DNA of 64,000 nucleotides from Brachyspira pilosicoli P43/6/78. Lineage in GTDB: Bacteria; Spirochaetota; Brachyspiria; Brachyspirales; Brachyspiraceae. Below, piece by piece: positions 27,264 through 36,056 of this stretch; positions within the stretch are counted from its first letter, which is position 1; every line of letters starts with the position of its first letter. Location of the stretch: positions 1,736,001-1,800,000 of the forward strand of contig NC_019908.1 of assembly GCF_000325665.1 (NCBI RefSeq). Reading direction: 5' to 3'. The notes under the pieces are model-generated. The model was not told the DNA's origin. It ran no database searches and was given only the letters and a program-made list of their open reading frames with translations. A program made the position numbers and the translations under genes.

Positions 27264-27695
27264 TTAGAAACTTTTTTTAGTAGTCATTTTTTCTCTATCA
27301 AACTCAGCAATATAATAATTATTTCTTAAAGCTAATACTATATCTTTAGCCCCATTAATTCCGTTATTTTTTTTATAAGAATCTATCATAATCTGTAAAA
27401 GAGAAATTGTTGAAGGAAAACCAATATATGCTATTGCAACACCCAAAGAAGGAATTGTAGCTAATGATAAAACCAATACGCTTTTTCCTTTGCTTAAAGT
27501 TTTGGAAGATATAATTGCTGTTACAGCTACTACAACTCCTCCAATAAGTAATCCCCAAGCTATTTTACCTGTATTTTTGATATTAGATATTTTCTTTCCT
27601 AAAGAAGACTCTATATATATAATATCATTATCTTGCATAATAGCATCAACTATATCGCTTTCATTTTTGCATATAATAACTTCATCTCTATTCAT
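27264..27695 (-). CDS. Hypothetical protein with two membrane segments
   Basis: The 143-residue protein has an N-terminal soluble stretch of about 45 residues, two adjacent hydrophobic segments (IAWGLLIGGVVVAVTAIIS and VLVLSLATIPSLGVAIAYIG) and a soluble end with a DIVLALRNNYYI element. ATG 27695 follows GAGGAG. It stands alone between the lipoproteins (convergent) and galK (divergent). No family recognised. Confidence 0.6.
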   Translation of the reverse strand: MNRDEVIICKNESDIVDAIMQDNDIIYIESSLGKKISNIKNTGKIAWGLLIGGVVVAVTAIISSKTLSKGKSVLVLSLATIPSLGVAIAYIGFPSTISLLQIMIDSYKKNNGINGAKDIVLALRNNYYIAEFDREKMTTKKSF

Positions 27696-27831
27696 AATTT
27701 ACTCCTCTATTATTATATAATAATTTTATTAATAAACAAGATAATGAACTTTTTTTTATTAAATATCAATTTGATTTTTGATAAAAAAAATATTATTATA
27801 TATGTATAAACTTTTTTTAGGATTAATTTTT

Positions 27832-29115
27832 ATGTATAAGATATCACAATTAGAAGAACTACTAAAAAACAATAAACTTGATGAGCAATTTTCTAATATA
27901 TACGGTGCTGATGATAACACCATTAAAGAGGCTTATATAAGATTAACTTCAGTATTAAACCATTTTAAAAATATAGATAACAGTCAAGATATTCATGTAT
28001 TTAGTGCTTCAGGAAGAACTGAATTATCTGGAAATCATACAGACCATAATAATGGTTGTGTATTAACTGCTTCTATTAATTTAGACAAGCTAGCTGTGGT
28101 ATCAAAGAGAAACGATGAAAAAATAGTTATTTATACAGACTATTCTGATAATCCAAACTACATAAATATAAATGAATTAAATATAAATAAAAATGAATAT
28201 GGTAAATCTAGTGCTTTAATTAGAGGTGTATGTGCTGGTATAAAAGAAAAGGGATATAAACTAGGAGGCTTTACTGCTTCTATTACGAATAAAGTTTTAA
28301 TAGGAAGCGGACTTAGTTCTTCTGCTAGTTTTGAGTCTTTGGTTGGAGAGATAATTAATGCTCTTTATAATGAAGATAAAATATCAAAAGTAGACATCGC
28401 CAAAATAGGTCAGTTTGCCGAAAACAAATATTTTGGAAAACCTTGCGGACTTATGGATCAGATGGGCTGTTCTATTGGCGGTATTATGGCTATAGATTTT
28501 AAAGATAACAATAATCCTAAATTAGATAAAGTAGAATATGATTTTGAAAAGGCTGGATATGCTCTTATGATAGTTGATGCTAAGGGAGACCATAGTTCGC
28601 TTACTAATGAGTATGCTGCTATAAGAGAAGAGATGAATTTAGTTGCAAGATATTTCTCTAAAGAAGTATGCCGTGATATTACAAAGCAGCAATTATTAGA
28701 AAACGCTTCAAATATAAGAAAAGATATTGGAGACAGAGCATTTTTAAGAGCTTATCACTTCATCACAGAAAATGAAAGAGTAGTAGAGCAGATAAACTCA
28801 CTCAAAGAAAACAACATAAAAAAATATATAAATCTTATGAATGAATCTGGACTTTCTAGTTTCATGTATCTTCAAAACTGTTATTCCATCACAAGCACTA
28901 AAAATATGGGAGTTGCATTGGCTATTGCTATGACAAAAGATTTCCTACAAAATGATGGTGCTGTTAGAGTACATGGAGGAGGTTTTGCTGGTACTATTCA
29001 GGCTTTAATACCGTTAAACAGAGTAAAAGAATACAATGACTTTATGGACAATATATTTGGCAAAGGCTCTGCAATGAAAATTAGAGTAAGACAAAGTCCT
29101 GTTTGTGAAATTTAA
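27832..29115 (+). CDS. galK: Galactokinase (GHMP kinase)
   Basis: GalK phosphorylates galactose at C1 in the Leloir pathway. The 427-residue protein has the galactokinase signature in the variant form GRTELSGNHTDHNNG, the ATP-binding GHMP motif GSGLSSSASFE, and a C-terminal GGGFAGT motif 3. The SGNHTDH variant is common in clostridial homologues. ATG 27832 follows TTAGGA by 9 bases; the upstream in-frame ATG at 27778 would add a hydrophobic leader unlike the family. Other gal genes are absent, but a sugar-nucleotide locus begins next door in convergent orientation. Confidence 0.88.
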   Translation: MYKISQLEELLKNNKLDEQFSNIYGADDNTIKEAYIRLTSVLNHFKNIDNSQDIHVFSASGRTELSGNHTDHNNGCVLTASINLDKLAVVSKRNDEKIVIYTDYSDNPNYININELNINKNEYGKSSALIRGVCAGIKEKGYKLGGFTASITNKVLIGSGLSSSASFESLVGEIINALYNEDKISKVDIAKIGQFAENKYFGKPCGLMDQMGCSIGGIMAIDFKDNNNPKLDKVEYDFEKAGYALMIVDAKGDHSSLTNEYAAIREEMNLVARYFSKEVCRDITKQQLLENASNIRKDIGDRAFLRAYHFITENERVVEQINSLKENNIKKYINLMNESGLSSFMYLQNCYSITSTKNMGVALAIAMTKDFLQNDGAVRVHGGGFAGTIQALIPLNRVKEYNDFMDNIFGKGSAMKIRVRQSPVCEI

Positions 29116-29156
29116 AATATTTTTATAATAAAAACTAGTAAAATATATAGATAATA

Positions 29157-30095
29157 CTATTTATCAAAATTAATTCTTTTTTCTTCTACAACTAGAGGTC
29201 TATGCATTACTCTTAAATTAATATTTAAAATATATTCGCCTAAAAGACCTATAAAAAATATTTGCACAGAACCTATAAAGAAAACTCCAACCATTAATGC
29301 TGCCATACCTATTGGATAATTATTCCAATTAAGTAATTTAACAACAAATGTTATCAATCCTATAATAAATGTTATAATAGAAAATAAAAAACCAAACATT
29401 GTAGCAAGTCTTAACACAACCTTTGAATAACTAGTTATACCGAGCATAGCTACATCATATAAAGAATAAAAATTATTTTTAGTTTTTCCTGATTTTCTTT
29501 TTTGTTGTTCATAAAATATCTCTTTTCTAGTATATCCAAGCTCAGATACTATACCTCTTAAATAAGGTTCTGAATCACCTAGATTCTTAAGTACATTTAT
29601 AAAATCTCTATCGTATAGTCCAAATCCTGTAAAATGGGATATATGTTCAGTAGATGATATTTTTTTTATAAGATTATAATATAGGGTTCTTATTAAATAC
29701 ATTATAGGATTTTCCTTGCTTTTATTTTTTCTACCTATAACTATTTTATATCCATTTTCCCATTCTTTAACAAAATCTACTATCAAATCAGGAGGATCTT
29801 GGAAATCTGCACATAGTAAAATTGTACAATCACCTGAAGATTGTAAAAGTCCATAAAAAGGTGAATTTAATTGTCCAAAATTTTTGGCATTAAAAATAGC
29901 TTTTATATTTTTATTATTTGAGCACAATTCTAATAATTTATTTCTTGTACTATCTTTAGAATAATTATCTATAAAAATTATTTCATAATTGTAATTAGAT
30001 AATTTATCATTAAATATAGATATTAGTTTTTCACTTAAGGGTATAACATTACTCTCTTCATTATAAGTAGGTATAACTATACTAATTATTTTCAT
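29157..30095 (-). CDS. Family 2 glycosyltransferase, polyprenyl-phosphate type (last gene of glycan locus)
   Basis: The 312-residue enzyme has the GT2 N-terminus ISIVIPTYNEESNV, the nucleotide site IDNYSKD, the metal/acceptor motif CADFQDPP, and two C-terminal membrane segments (about 230-300). This is the pattern of DPM1/GtrB-like enzymes that charge polyprenyl phosphate with a sugar. Its start overlaps the end of the upstream reductase gene by 4 bases, so translation is coupled. It probably makes a lipid-linked sugar for lipooligosaccharide modification; the sugar is unknown. Confidence 0.85.
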   Translation of the reverse strand: MKIISIVIPTYNEESNVIPLSEKLISIFNDKLSNYNYEIIFIDNYSKDSTRNKLLELCSNNKNIKAIFNAKNFGQLNSPFYGLLQSSGDCTILLCADFQDPPDLIVDFVKEWENGYKIVIGRKNKSKENPIMYLIRTLYYNLIKKISSTEHISHFTGFGLYDRDFINVLKNLGDSEPYLRGIVSELGYTRKEIFYEQQKRKSGKTKNNFYSLYDVAMLGITSYSKVVLRLATMFGFLFSIITFIIGLITFVVKLLNWNNYPIGMAALMVGVFFIGSVQIFFIGLLGEYILNINLRVMHRPLVVEEKRINFDK

Positions 30096-31123
30096 TTTAT
30101 AACTCCATCATTATTTAATATATTCCAATCTATAGTTCTTTTAATCATATTTTCTAAAGTATAATTTTCAGACACATTTAGTTTAGAAACTATTTTATTA
30201 TTATCAGGTAAATATACAGATGGTGCTATACCAACATTCGTTTTTCCTAAAATATTAATATTCGTACTATAGGAAAATTGTTTCGTAACTAATTTGGCTA
30301 AGTCTAATATTGATATTTCATTCATAGAACCTACGTTATATATTTCATTACTATTAGATTTAAATAATGCAGCAATAATCCAAATAATTAAATCTGCTGT
30401 ATATAGATATGAACGTATTGGACTTCCATCACCTTTTATGATTATATCTTTTTTTTCAAAACAATTAAGAATAAAATTACCTATAGCATAATGTATTTGT
30501 AAATTTAAATAAGTCCCCGTAAAAGCATAACATCTTGCTATAATTGTATCTATATTACTATCTAATAAAATATTTTCTGATATATGTTTAGCCTTACCAT
30601 ATATAGAATCAGGACTACATTTAAAATCTTCTGATATATACTTTAAATTATATGGCTGCTTGCCATATACTGCTCCTGAACTAGTAAATAATATCCTTTT
30701 TACATTATAAGGTTTTATTTTTTTTAGTAAATATTTTATTCCATCAACAATAATAGAAAACATTTCATCTGGATTTTCTTTTTCTAAAATAGGATCAACT
30801 GAAGCAGCAGCATGTATTACATAATCTATATTATCAAAATCTATGTTAAAATTCCTTATATCTCCATTTATAAATTTGATGTTTTCATTAAGAAATTGAG
30901 GATAGTTAGATATAAACTTCTCATAATTTCTAGTTAGTACAGTTATTTTTATATTTGTATCTAATGTATAATTAAAAAATAAAAATGTTTCTAAAAGAAG
31001 TTTCCCAAAAAGTCCTGTGCCTCCTGTGATAAAAATATGTTTGTCTTTTAATTCATTAAAATCTATATTATATTTAAGTTTTTCTAATATAAAATTTAAA
31101 TCTTCAACTAGTACTTTATTCAT
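30092..31123 (-). CDS. NAD-dependent epimerase/dehydratase family sugar reductase
   Basis: The 343-residue extended short-chain dehydrogenase has the Rossmann glycine motif ITGGTGLFGK, a catalytic SSG element and the Tyr-x3-Lys pair in YGKAK, plus YGKQPYN downstream of SSGAV. It lies between a ThDP enzyme and a glycosyltransferase and follows rfbF-G-H, so the best guess is reduction of a CDP-linked keto-sugar: YerF-like if the ThDP enzyme adds a two-carbon branch, or an abequose/paratose synthase-type enzyme if not. The superfamily is certain; the substrate is inferred from context. Confidence 0.82.
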   Translation of the reverse strand: MNKVLVEDLNFILEKLKYNIDFNELKDKHIFITGGTGLFGKLLLETFLFFNYTLDTNIKITVLTRNYEKFISNYPQFLNENIKFINGDIRNFNIDFDNIDYVIHAAASVDPILEKENPDEMFSIIVDGIKYLLKKIKPYNVKRILFTSSGAVYGKQPYNLKYISEDFKCSPDSIYGKAKHISENILLDSNIDTIIARCYAFTGTYLNLQIHYAIGNFILNCFEKKDIIIKGDGSPIRSYLYTADLIIWIIAALFKSNSNEIYNVGSMNEISILDLAKLVTKQFSYSTNINILGKTNVGIAPSVYLPDNNKIVSKLNVSENYTLENMIKRTIDWNILNNDGVIK

Positions 31124-31135
31124 TTTTTATCAAAC

Positions 31136-32845
31136 CTATTTAGTTTTATAAGGATACATATTGTTAATATTATTACCAAATACTACCTTTGGCAATAAAT
31201 CAGCATTTTTATCAATTAATACATTTATAAGATATGGTTTTGTAGTATCATTTAAGCAAGAAAATATAGCATTATCTAATAATGAATACGAATCAACATT
31301 AATAGATTCTATTTTATAAGCATTAGCAATAGAACAAAAATCTGGAGCACTATATCCTATTACAGATGAACCATAGTATGAATTAAAATTTTCATCTTGA
31401 GACTGTCTAATTAATCCTAAAGAAGAATTATTTATAACAAATATCTTTATAGGAATTGATAATTTAGAAATAGTTTCCAATTCTTGTATATTACACTGCA
31501 TACCACCATCACCAGTTATAACTATAACATTTTCTTTAGTAGCATGATATACACCTATAGCAGCAGGTAAAGCAAACCCCATCGAAGCATATCCGCCTGA
31601 AGTTATAAATAAATCATTATCATTCAAAATTAAAGATTGAGCTGCCCATATCTGATTTTGACCTATATCTACAACATAACTTTTATCATAACTACAAATA
31701 TTAGAAATTTTACTCAAAAATATATTAGGATGTATTCCATCTAAACTTTGTTCTAATTCTATCGGATTATTATCTCTATTTTTTTTTATATAAGAAATCC
31801 AATCATTAAAATCATTAAATTTTATGTTTTGTATTTTATTATAAAAAGCGTGCAAAAAATCTTTTAAATTAGCTTCTATATTGTAATAGGATTTTATATT
31901 ATTATTTAATTCATATTTATCTATATCTACTCTAATAATTTTTTTATTACCTATTAATGCATCAATATTTTTACCTGTTTGTCTTATATCTAATCTACTT
32001 CCTAATACTATTAATAAATCAGAATTAAATAAAGCATCATTTGCTTCTCTATGTCCATAAGTTCCAATTAAACCAAACATAAAAGAATTATTTGTAGGAA
32101 GAGAGTCAATACCAACTAATGATGTAACAACAGGTATTTGTAATTTATGAACAAGTTTTCTAAAAATTTCTATTGCACCAGATTTTCTAATACCTCCTCC
32201 AGCTAATATGAGAGGTCTTTTAGATTTATTTATTAATTCTACTATATTATCTAATACATTATCTTCTATATAAAAATTATTTGTTTTTATTATATTATTA
32301 TTGAATATTAAATCAGTATCTATAAATTCTCTTTGTATATTCATAGGAATATCCATTAAAACAGGTCCATACCTACCTGATATTGTTAAATCATAAAGCT
32401 CATTTAATAAACTAGGAAGTTCTTCTTTACAATTAACAATTACAGCTTTCTTGCAAATTCCTTTAACCATATCTACAATATTATGTTCTTGAAATCCCAA
32501 CTGTCTTATGTTTTTATTATTTTTCAATTCAGATTGATTAACCTGACCAGAAATAAATAATGATGGTATACTATCATAGTAACTACTTGCTATACCACCA
32601 ATCATATTAATAGCTCCAGGACCAGATATTCCCATAGCAACAGCTGGCTTATTAGTAACACTAGAATATCCTACACAAGCAAAAGAGGCAGATTGTTCAT
32701 GTTTCATAGGTATAACTTTAATTTTTCCATTTTTATAAAATGAATTACTTAAATGTAAACTCATACCTCCAACCATTTCATAAACATATTCTATACCTTT
32801 AGAAATTAAAAAATTTGCTATATAATCTGATACTTTTATATTCAT
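31136..32845 (-). CDS. Thiamine diphosphate-dependent enzyme, acetolactate synthase-like (YerE candidate)
   Basis: The 569-residue protein has all three ThDP-enzyme domains: an N-terminal PYR domain with the catalytic Glu in KHEQSAS, a central domain (ILAGGGIRKSGA), and a C-terminal PP domain with GDGGMQCN followed by INNSS, the cofactor-binding motif. AAGGA precedes ATG 32845. In the Yersinia yersiniose pathway the ThDP/flavin enzyme YerE transfers a two-carbon unit to a CDP-3,6-dideoxy-4-keto sugar; the position 13 bases after rfbH makes this role attractive. A true acetolactate synthase would normally be beside ilv genes, which are absent. Confidence 0.8.
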   Translation of the reverse strand: MNIKVSDYIANFLISKGIEYVYEMVGGMSLHLSNSFYKNGKIKVIPMKHEQSASFACVGYSSVTNKPAVAMGISGPGAINMIGGIASSYYDSIPSLFISGQVNQSELKNNKNIRQLGFQEHNIVDMVKGICKKAVIVNCKEELPSLLNELYDLTISGRYGPVLMDIPMNIQREFIDTDLIFNNNIIKTNNFYIEDNVLDNIVELINKSKRPLILAGGGIRKSGAIEIFRKLVHKLQIPVVTSLVGIDSLPTNNSFMFGLIGTYGHREANDALFNSDLLIVLGSRLDIRQTGKNIDALIGNKKIIRVDIDKYELNNNIKSYYNIEANLKDFLHAFYNKIQNIKFNDFNDWISYIKKNRDNNPIELEQSLDGIHPNIFLSKISNICSYDKSYVVDIGQNQIWAAQSLILNDNDLFITSGGYASMGFALPAAIGVYHATKENVIVITGDGGMQCNIQELETISKLSIPIKIFVINNSSLGLIRQSQDENFNSYYGSSVIGYSAPDFCSIANAYKIESINVDSYSLLDNAIFSCLNDTTKPYLINVLIDKNADLLPKVVFGNNINNMYPYKTK

Positions 32846-32857
32846 ATATATCCTTTT

Positions 32858-34156
32858 TTAATTACTATTCAAAAAACTAAAAACAATTCTTTCTATATAG
32901 TCTATCATTTCATCATTAATACCAGGATAAACACCAATCCAAAAAGTATTATTCATAATAAAATCAGAATTTTTTAATTCTCCTACAACTCTATAATTTC
33001 TTCCTATCATATAGGGCTGTTTTGTAATATTACCAGCAAATAAAAGTCTTGTTCCTATTTTTTTATCATTTAAATATTTCACAATATCATTTCTTGTAAA
33101 TGGAGCATCTTCTTTAACACTAATAAGAAAACCAAACCAAGAAGGTTCACTATTTTCCTGAGCATTTGGCAATATAAGATATTTACCAAATTTTTGTAAT
33201 TTATCTTTTAATTTTTGAAAATTAGATTTTCTTTTTTCTATAAAATTATTCACTTTCTTTAATTGAGCAAATCCGCAAGCAGCCTGCATATCAGTAATTT
33301 TTAAATTGTATCCTAAATGAGAATAAGTATATTTATGATCATATCCCTCAGGCAAATCACCCAATTTTTGACTAAATCTTTGATTACAAGTATTATCACA
33401 ACCAGGAGGACACCAACAATCACGTCCCCAATCTCTGATACTTTCCATAGCTTTTTTTAGTACAGGATTATTAGTAAGTACTGCTCCTCCTTCTCCCATA
33501 GTTATATGATGAGCAGGGTAAAAGCTTAATGTGGCAATATCACCAAAAGTACCAACTTTTTTATTATCATAAATACTTCCAAAAGCATCACAACAATCTT
33601 CAATTAACCATAAATTATGTTTTTCACAAATTTCTTTTACTTTTCTTAAGTTAAAAGGATTTCCTAATGTATGAGCTAAAATTATAGCTTTAGTTTTATC
33701 AGTTATTGCCTTTTCTATCAAATCTACATTTACATTGTAAGTTTCTAATTCAACATCTATAAATACAGGTACTAAATTATTTTGTAATATTGGGTTTACA
33801 GTTGTTGGAAAACCAGCAGCAACTGTTATAACTTCATCTCCATCTTTTAAAGCTCTATCTTTTAGCAAATGACTTTTTAAAGAACTTACAGCAATTAAAT
33901 TTGCTGAAGAACCTGAATTACAACTTAAAGCATATTTTAATCCAAAAAAATCTTTCAATCCTTTTTCAAATTCATCATTATATCTATAAGTAGTAAGATG
34001 AAAATCTAATGCACTATCAACTAAAGTAGCAATATCATCTTCATCAAATACCCTTCCTGAAACAGGTACAGAACTTTTTCCTTCTATAAACTTTTTTTGA
34101 GAATATTCTTCTTTAGCATATTCTTTTACTAATTCTAATATTTTATTTCTATCCAT
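32858..34156 (-). CDS. rfbH: CDP-6-deoxy-L-threo-D-glycero-4-hexulose 3-dehydrase (E1)
   Basis: This 432-residue DegT-fold enzyme uses PMP and a [2Fe-2S] cluster to remove the C3 hydroxyl on the way to 3,6-dideoxyhexoses. The PLP-lysine of aminotransferases is replaced by His in SFYPAHHITMGEGG (His217), which is diagnostic. Four cysteines at 189, 247, 249 and 257 match exactly the C-x57-C-x-C-x7-C cluster pattern described for Yersinia E1. AGAAGG lies before the ATG. It directly follows rfbG. The E3 reductase needed to supply electrons is not in this locus. Confidence 0.95.
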   Translation of the reverse strand: MDRNKILELVKEYAKEEYSQKKFIEGKSSVPVSGRVFDEDDIATLVDSALDFHLTTYRYNDEFEKGLKDFFGLKYALSCNSGSSANLIAVSSLKSHLLKDRALKDGDEVITVAAGFPTTVNPILQNNLVPVFIDVELETYNVNVDLIEKAITDKTKAIILAHTLGNPFNLRKVKEICEKHNLWLIEDCCDAFGSIYDNKKVGTFGDIATLSFYPAHHITMGEGGAVLTNNPVLKKAMESIRDWGRDCWCPPGCDNTCNQRFSQKLGDLPEGYDHKYTYSHLGYNLKITDMQAACGFAQLKKVNNFIEKRKSNFQKLKDKLQKFGKYLILPNAQENSEPSWFGFLISVKEDAPFTRNDIVKYLNDKKIGTRLLFAGNITKQPYMIGRNYRVVGELKNSDFIMNNTFWIGVYPGINDEMIDYIERIVFSFLNSN

Positions 34157-34157
34157 A

Positions 34158-35222
34158 TTAACCTTCTATATAATAATTAATTTGTTTTTCTGTGATATTA
34201 TTAATATCATTTTTATTTAAATATTCGCTATACCAAATAGCTGTTTGTTTTATAGCTTCTTCAGTATTAAATTTTTCTTTCCACCCTAATTCTTTTCTTG
34301 CTAGAGATGAATCTAATCTCAACATATTCATTTCTTTTTTAGATGTTTCAGGAGAGTTTATTATATAACTTCCTTTACCTATATTATCAATAAAAGCTTT
34401 AGTAATATATTCAACTGTAAATTTGTTGCCTTCATCTATTGGAGCAAAATTATAGCTTTCTGAAATTGATTTTTTATTAGCTAAATTATAGCATACTAAT
34501 AAATATCCATAAAGCACATCAAGTACATGCTGCCAAGGTCTTACACTATTTGGATTTCTAAGTTCAACTGGAATATTTTTTTCTATAGCTCTTACTATAT
34601 CAGGTATTATTCTATTGTCAGCAAAATCTCCTCCGCCTATAACATTTCCTGCTCTCACACTAGCTATATTAACATCTTTAAAAAATGACTTCTTATAACT
34701 TTTTATGGCTATTTCAGCACATGCCTTAGAAGCAGAATAAGGGTCATGACCTCCTAAAGCATCATTTTCTCTATACCCCCATACCCACTCTTTATTATCA
34801 TAAACTTTATCTGTTGTAATCATTACAGCACATTCTAAATTACTTAATTCTCTCATAGATTCCATTAGATTAATGGTGCCAATTACATTAGTTTCAAATG
34901 TATACACTGGTCTATTATAACTATATATAACAAGAGGCTGTGCTGCTAAATGAAATATAATATCAGGATTAATTTCTTTTACTATATTTTTTATTTTTTC
35001 TAAATCTCTAATATCCTGTATATATGATTTTAATTCATTATTTAGCTTAATTAAATTACATAATGATAAATTATCTGCTTCTAAAGATATACCATAAACT
35101 TCAGCACCAAGAGTTAAAAGCAGTTTTGAAAACCAGGCTCCTTTAAATCCTGTATGACCTGTTATCAATACCTTCTTATTTTTGAAATAATTAAATATAT
35201 TTTTTATTTCCAAGTTTTCCAT
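34158..35222 (-). CDS. rfbG: CDP-glucose 4,6-dehydratase
   Basis: RfbG converts CDP-glucose to CDP-4-keto-6-deoxyglucose. The protein is an extended short-chain dehydrogenase with NAD motif ITGHTGFKGAW, catalytic MITTDKVY (Thr-Asp-Lys) and YSASKA (Tyr-x3-Lys). ATG 35222 is chosen because AAGGAAA lies 8 bases upstream; the GTG at 35243 would bury that site. It overlaps the end of rfbF by 19 bases, so the two are translationally coupled. Followed by rfbH one base after its stop. Confidence 0.93.
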   Translation of the reverse strand: MENLEIKNIFNYFKNKKVLITGHTGFKGAWFSKLLLTLGAEVYGISLEADNLSLCNLIKLNNELKSYIQDIRDLEKIKNIVKEINPDIIFHLAAQPLVIYSYNRPVYTFETNVIGTINLMESMRELSNLECAVMITTDKVYDNKEWVWGYRENDALGGHDPYSASKACAEIAIKSYKKSFFKDVNIASVRAGNVIGGGDFADNRIIPDIVRAIEKNIPVELRNPNSVRPWQHVLDVLYGYLLVCYNLANKKSISESYNFAPIDEGNKFTVEYITKAFIDNIGKGSYIINSPETSKKEMNMLRLDSSLARKELGWKEKFNTEEAIKQTAIWYSEYLNKNDINNITEKQINYYIEG

Positions 35223-35992
35223 GGGGCATTTCCTTTGTTCCACATATCCTCAAGTAAAGATTTATCTCTTTGTGTATCCATACATTGCCAAAAACCATCA
35301 TGTTTAAATGCCATAAGCTCTTTATCTTTAGCTAAATTTCTTAATGGTTCTTGTTCAAATATAGTTGAATCATCTTTTAAATAATCAAAGATTTGTCTAT
35401 TTAATATAAAAAAACCGCCATTTATATAAGCATTATCACCTTTAGGTTTTTCTATAAAATCTGTGATTATATTATTTTCATTTATACTTATAGCCCCCCA
35501 TCTTGCTGGAGGAAATACAGCTGTCATAGTTGCTATTTTTCCATGTATTTTATGGAATTTAATCTCTTCTTCTATATTTACATCTGAAACTCCATCTCCA
35601 TAAGTCAAACAGAAACTTTCTTCATCTTTTAAATATTCATAAGCTCTTTTTAGACGCCCGCCTGTCATACTATGTTCGCCTGTATCAATAAGCTCTATAG
35701 TCCAGTTTTCTTCTTCTATATTCAAACCAGATTTTAAAACTTCAGATTTATTATGTTTAAAATCTATCTTCATATCATATAAATGGCGTCTATAATTATC
35801 AAAGAACTCTTTAATCATATATCCTTTATATCCAAGAAGTATTACAAAATCATTTATTCCATAATGAGAATAATGTTTCATTATATGCCATATAATAGGT
35901 TTTCCACCTATTTCAACTAAAGGTTTGGGTCTTATAGTAGTTTCTTCGCCTAATCTTGTTCCTAATCCACCTGCTAATATAAGTACTTTCAT
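35204..35992 (-). CDS. rfbF: Glucose-1-phosphate cytidylyltransferase
   Basis: RfbF makes CDP-glucose from CTP and glucose-1-phosphate, the entry step for CDP-dideoxyhexoses. The 262-residue protein has the nucleotidyltransferase signature LAGGLGTRLGEET, the family-specific RPKPLVEIGGKPI, and the metal motif YGDGVSDVN. ATG 35992 follows AGGA; an upstream in-frame start at 36031 adds a hydrophobic leader not seen in the family. A terminator-like hairpin lies in the 41 bases between the upstream glycosyltransferase stop and this start. Confidence 0.94.
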   Translation of the reverse strand: MKVLILAGGLGTRLGEETTIRPKPLVEIGGKPIIWHIMKHYSHYGINDFVILLGYKGYMIKEFFDNYRRHLYDMKIDFKHNKSEVLKSGLNIEEENWTIELIDTGEHSMTGGRLKRAYEYLKDEESFCLTYGDGVSDVNIEEEIKFHKIHGKIATMTAVFPPARWGAISINENNIITDFIEKPKGDNAYINGGFFILNRQIFDYLKDDSTIFEQEPLRNLAKDKELMAFKHDGFWQCMDTQRDKSLLEDMWNKGNAPWKTWK

Positions 35993-36009
35993 AAAATTAT
36001 TCCTAATAA

Positions 36010-36056
36010 TAAATTTAAAATAAAAGCCCACAACTATAAATTATAGCTGTAGGCTT
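36010..36056 (-). terminator. Terminator-like hairpin between the repeat-bearing glycosyltransferase and rfbF
   Basis: On the minus strand AAGCC...CTATA pairs with TATAG...GGCTT (arms 36056-36043 and 36037-36024, with mismatches) followed by TTTTATTTT. The stop codon of the glycosyltransferase (36034-36036) lies inside the second arm, so a translating ribosome would cover the hairpin. Confidence 0.55.
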
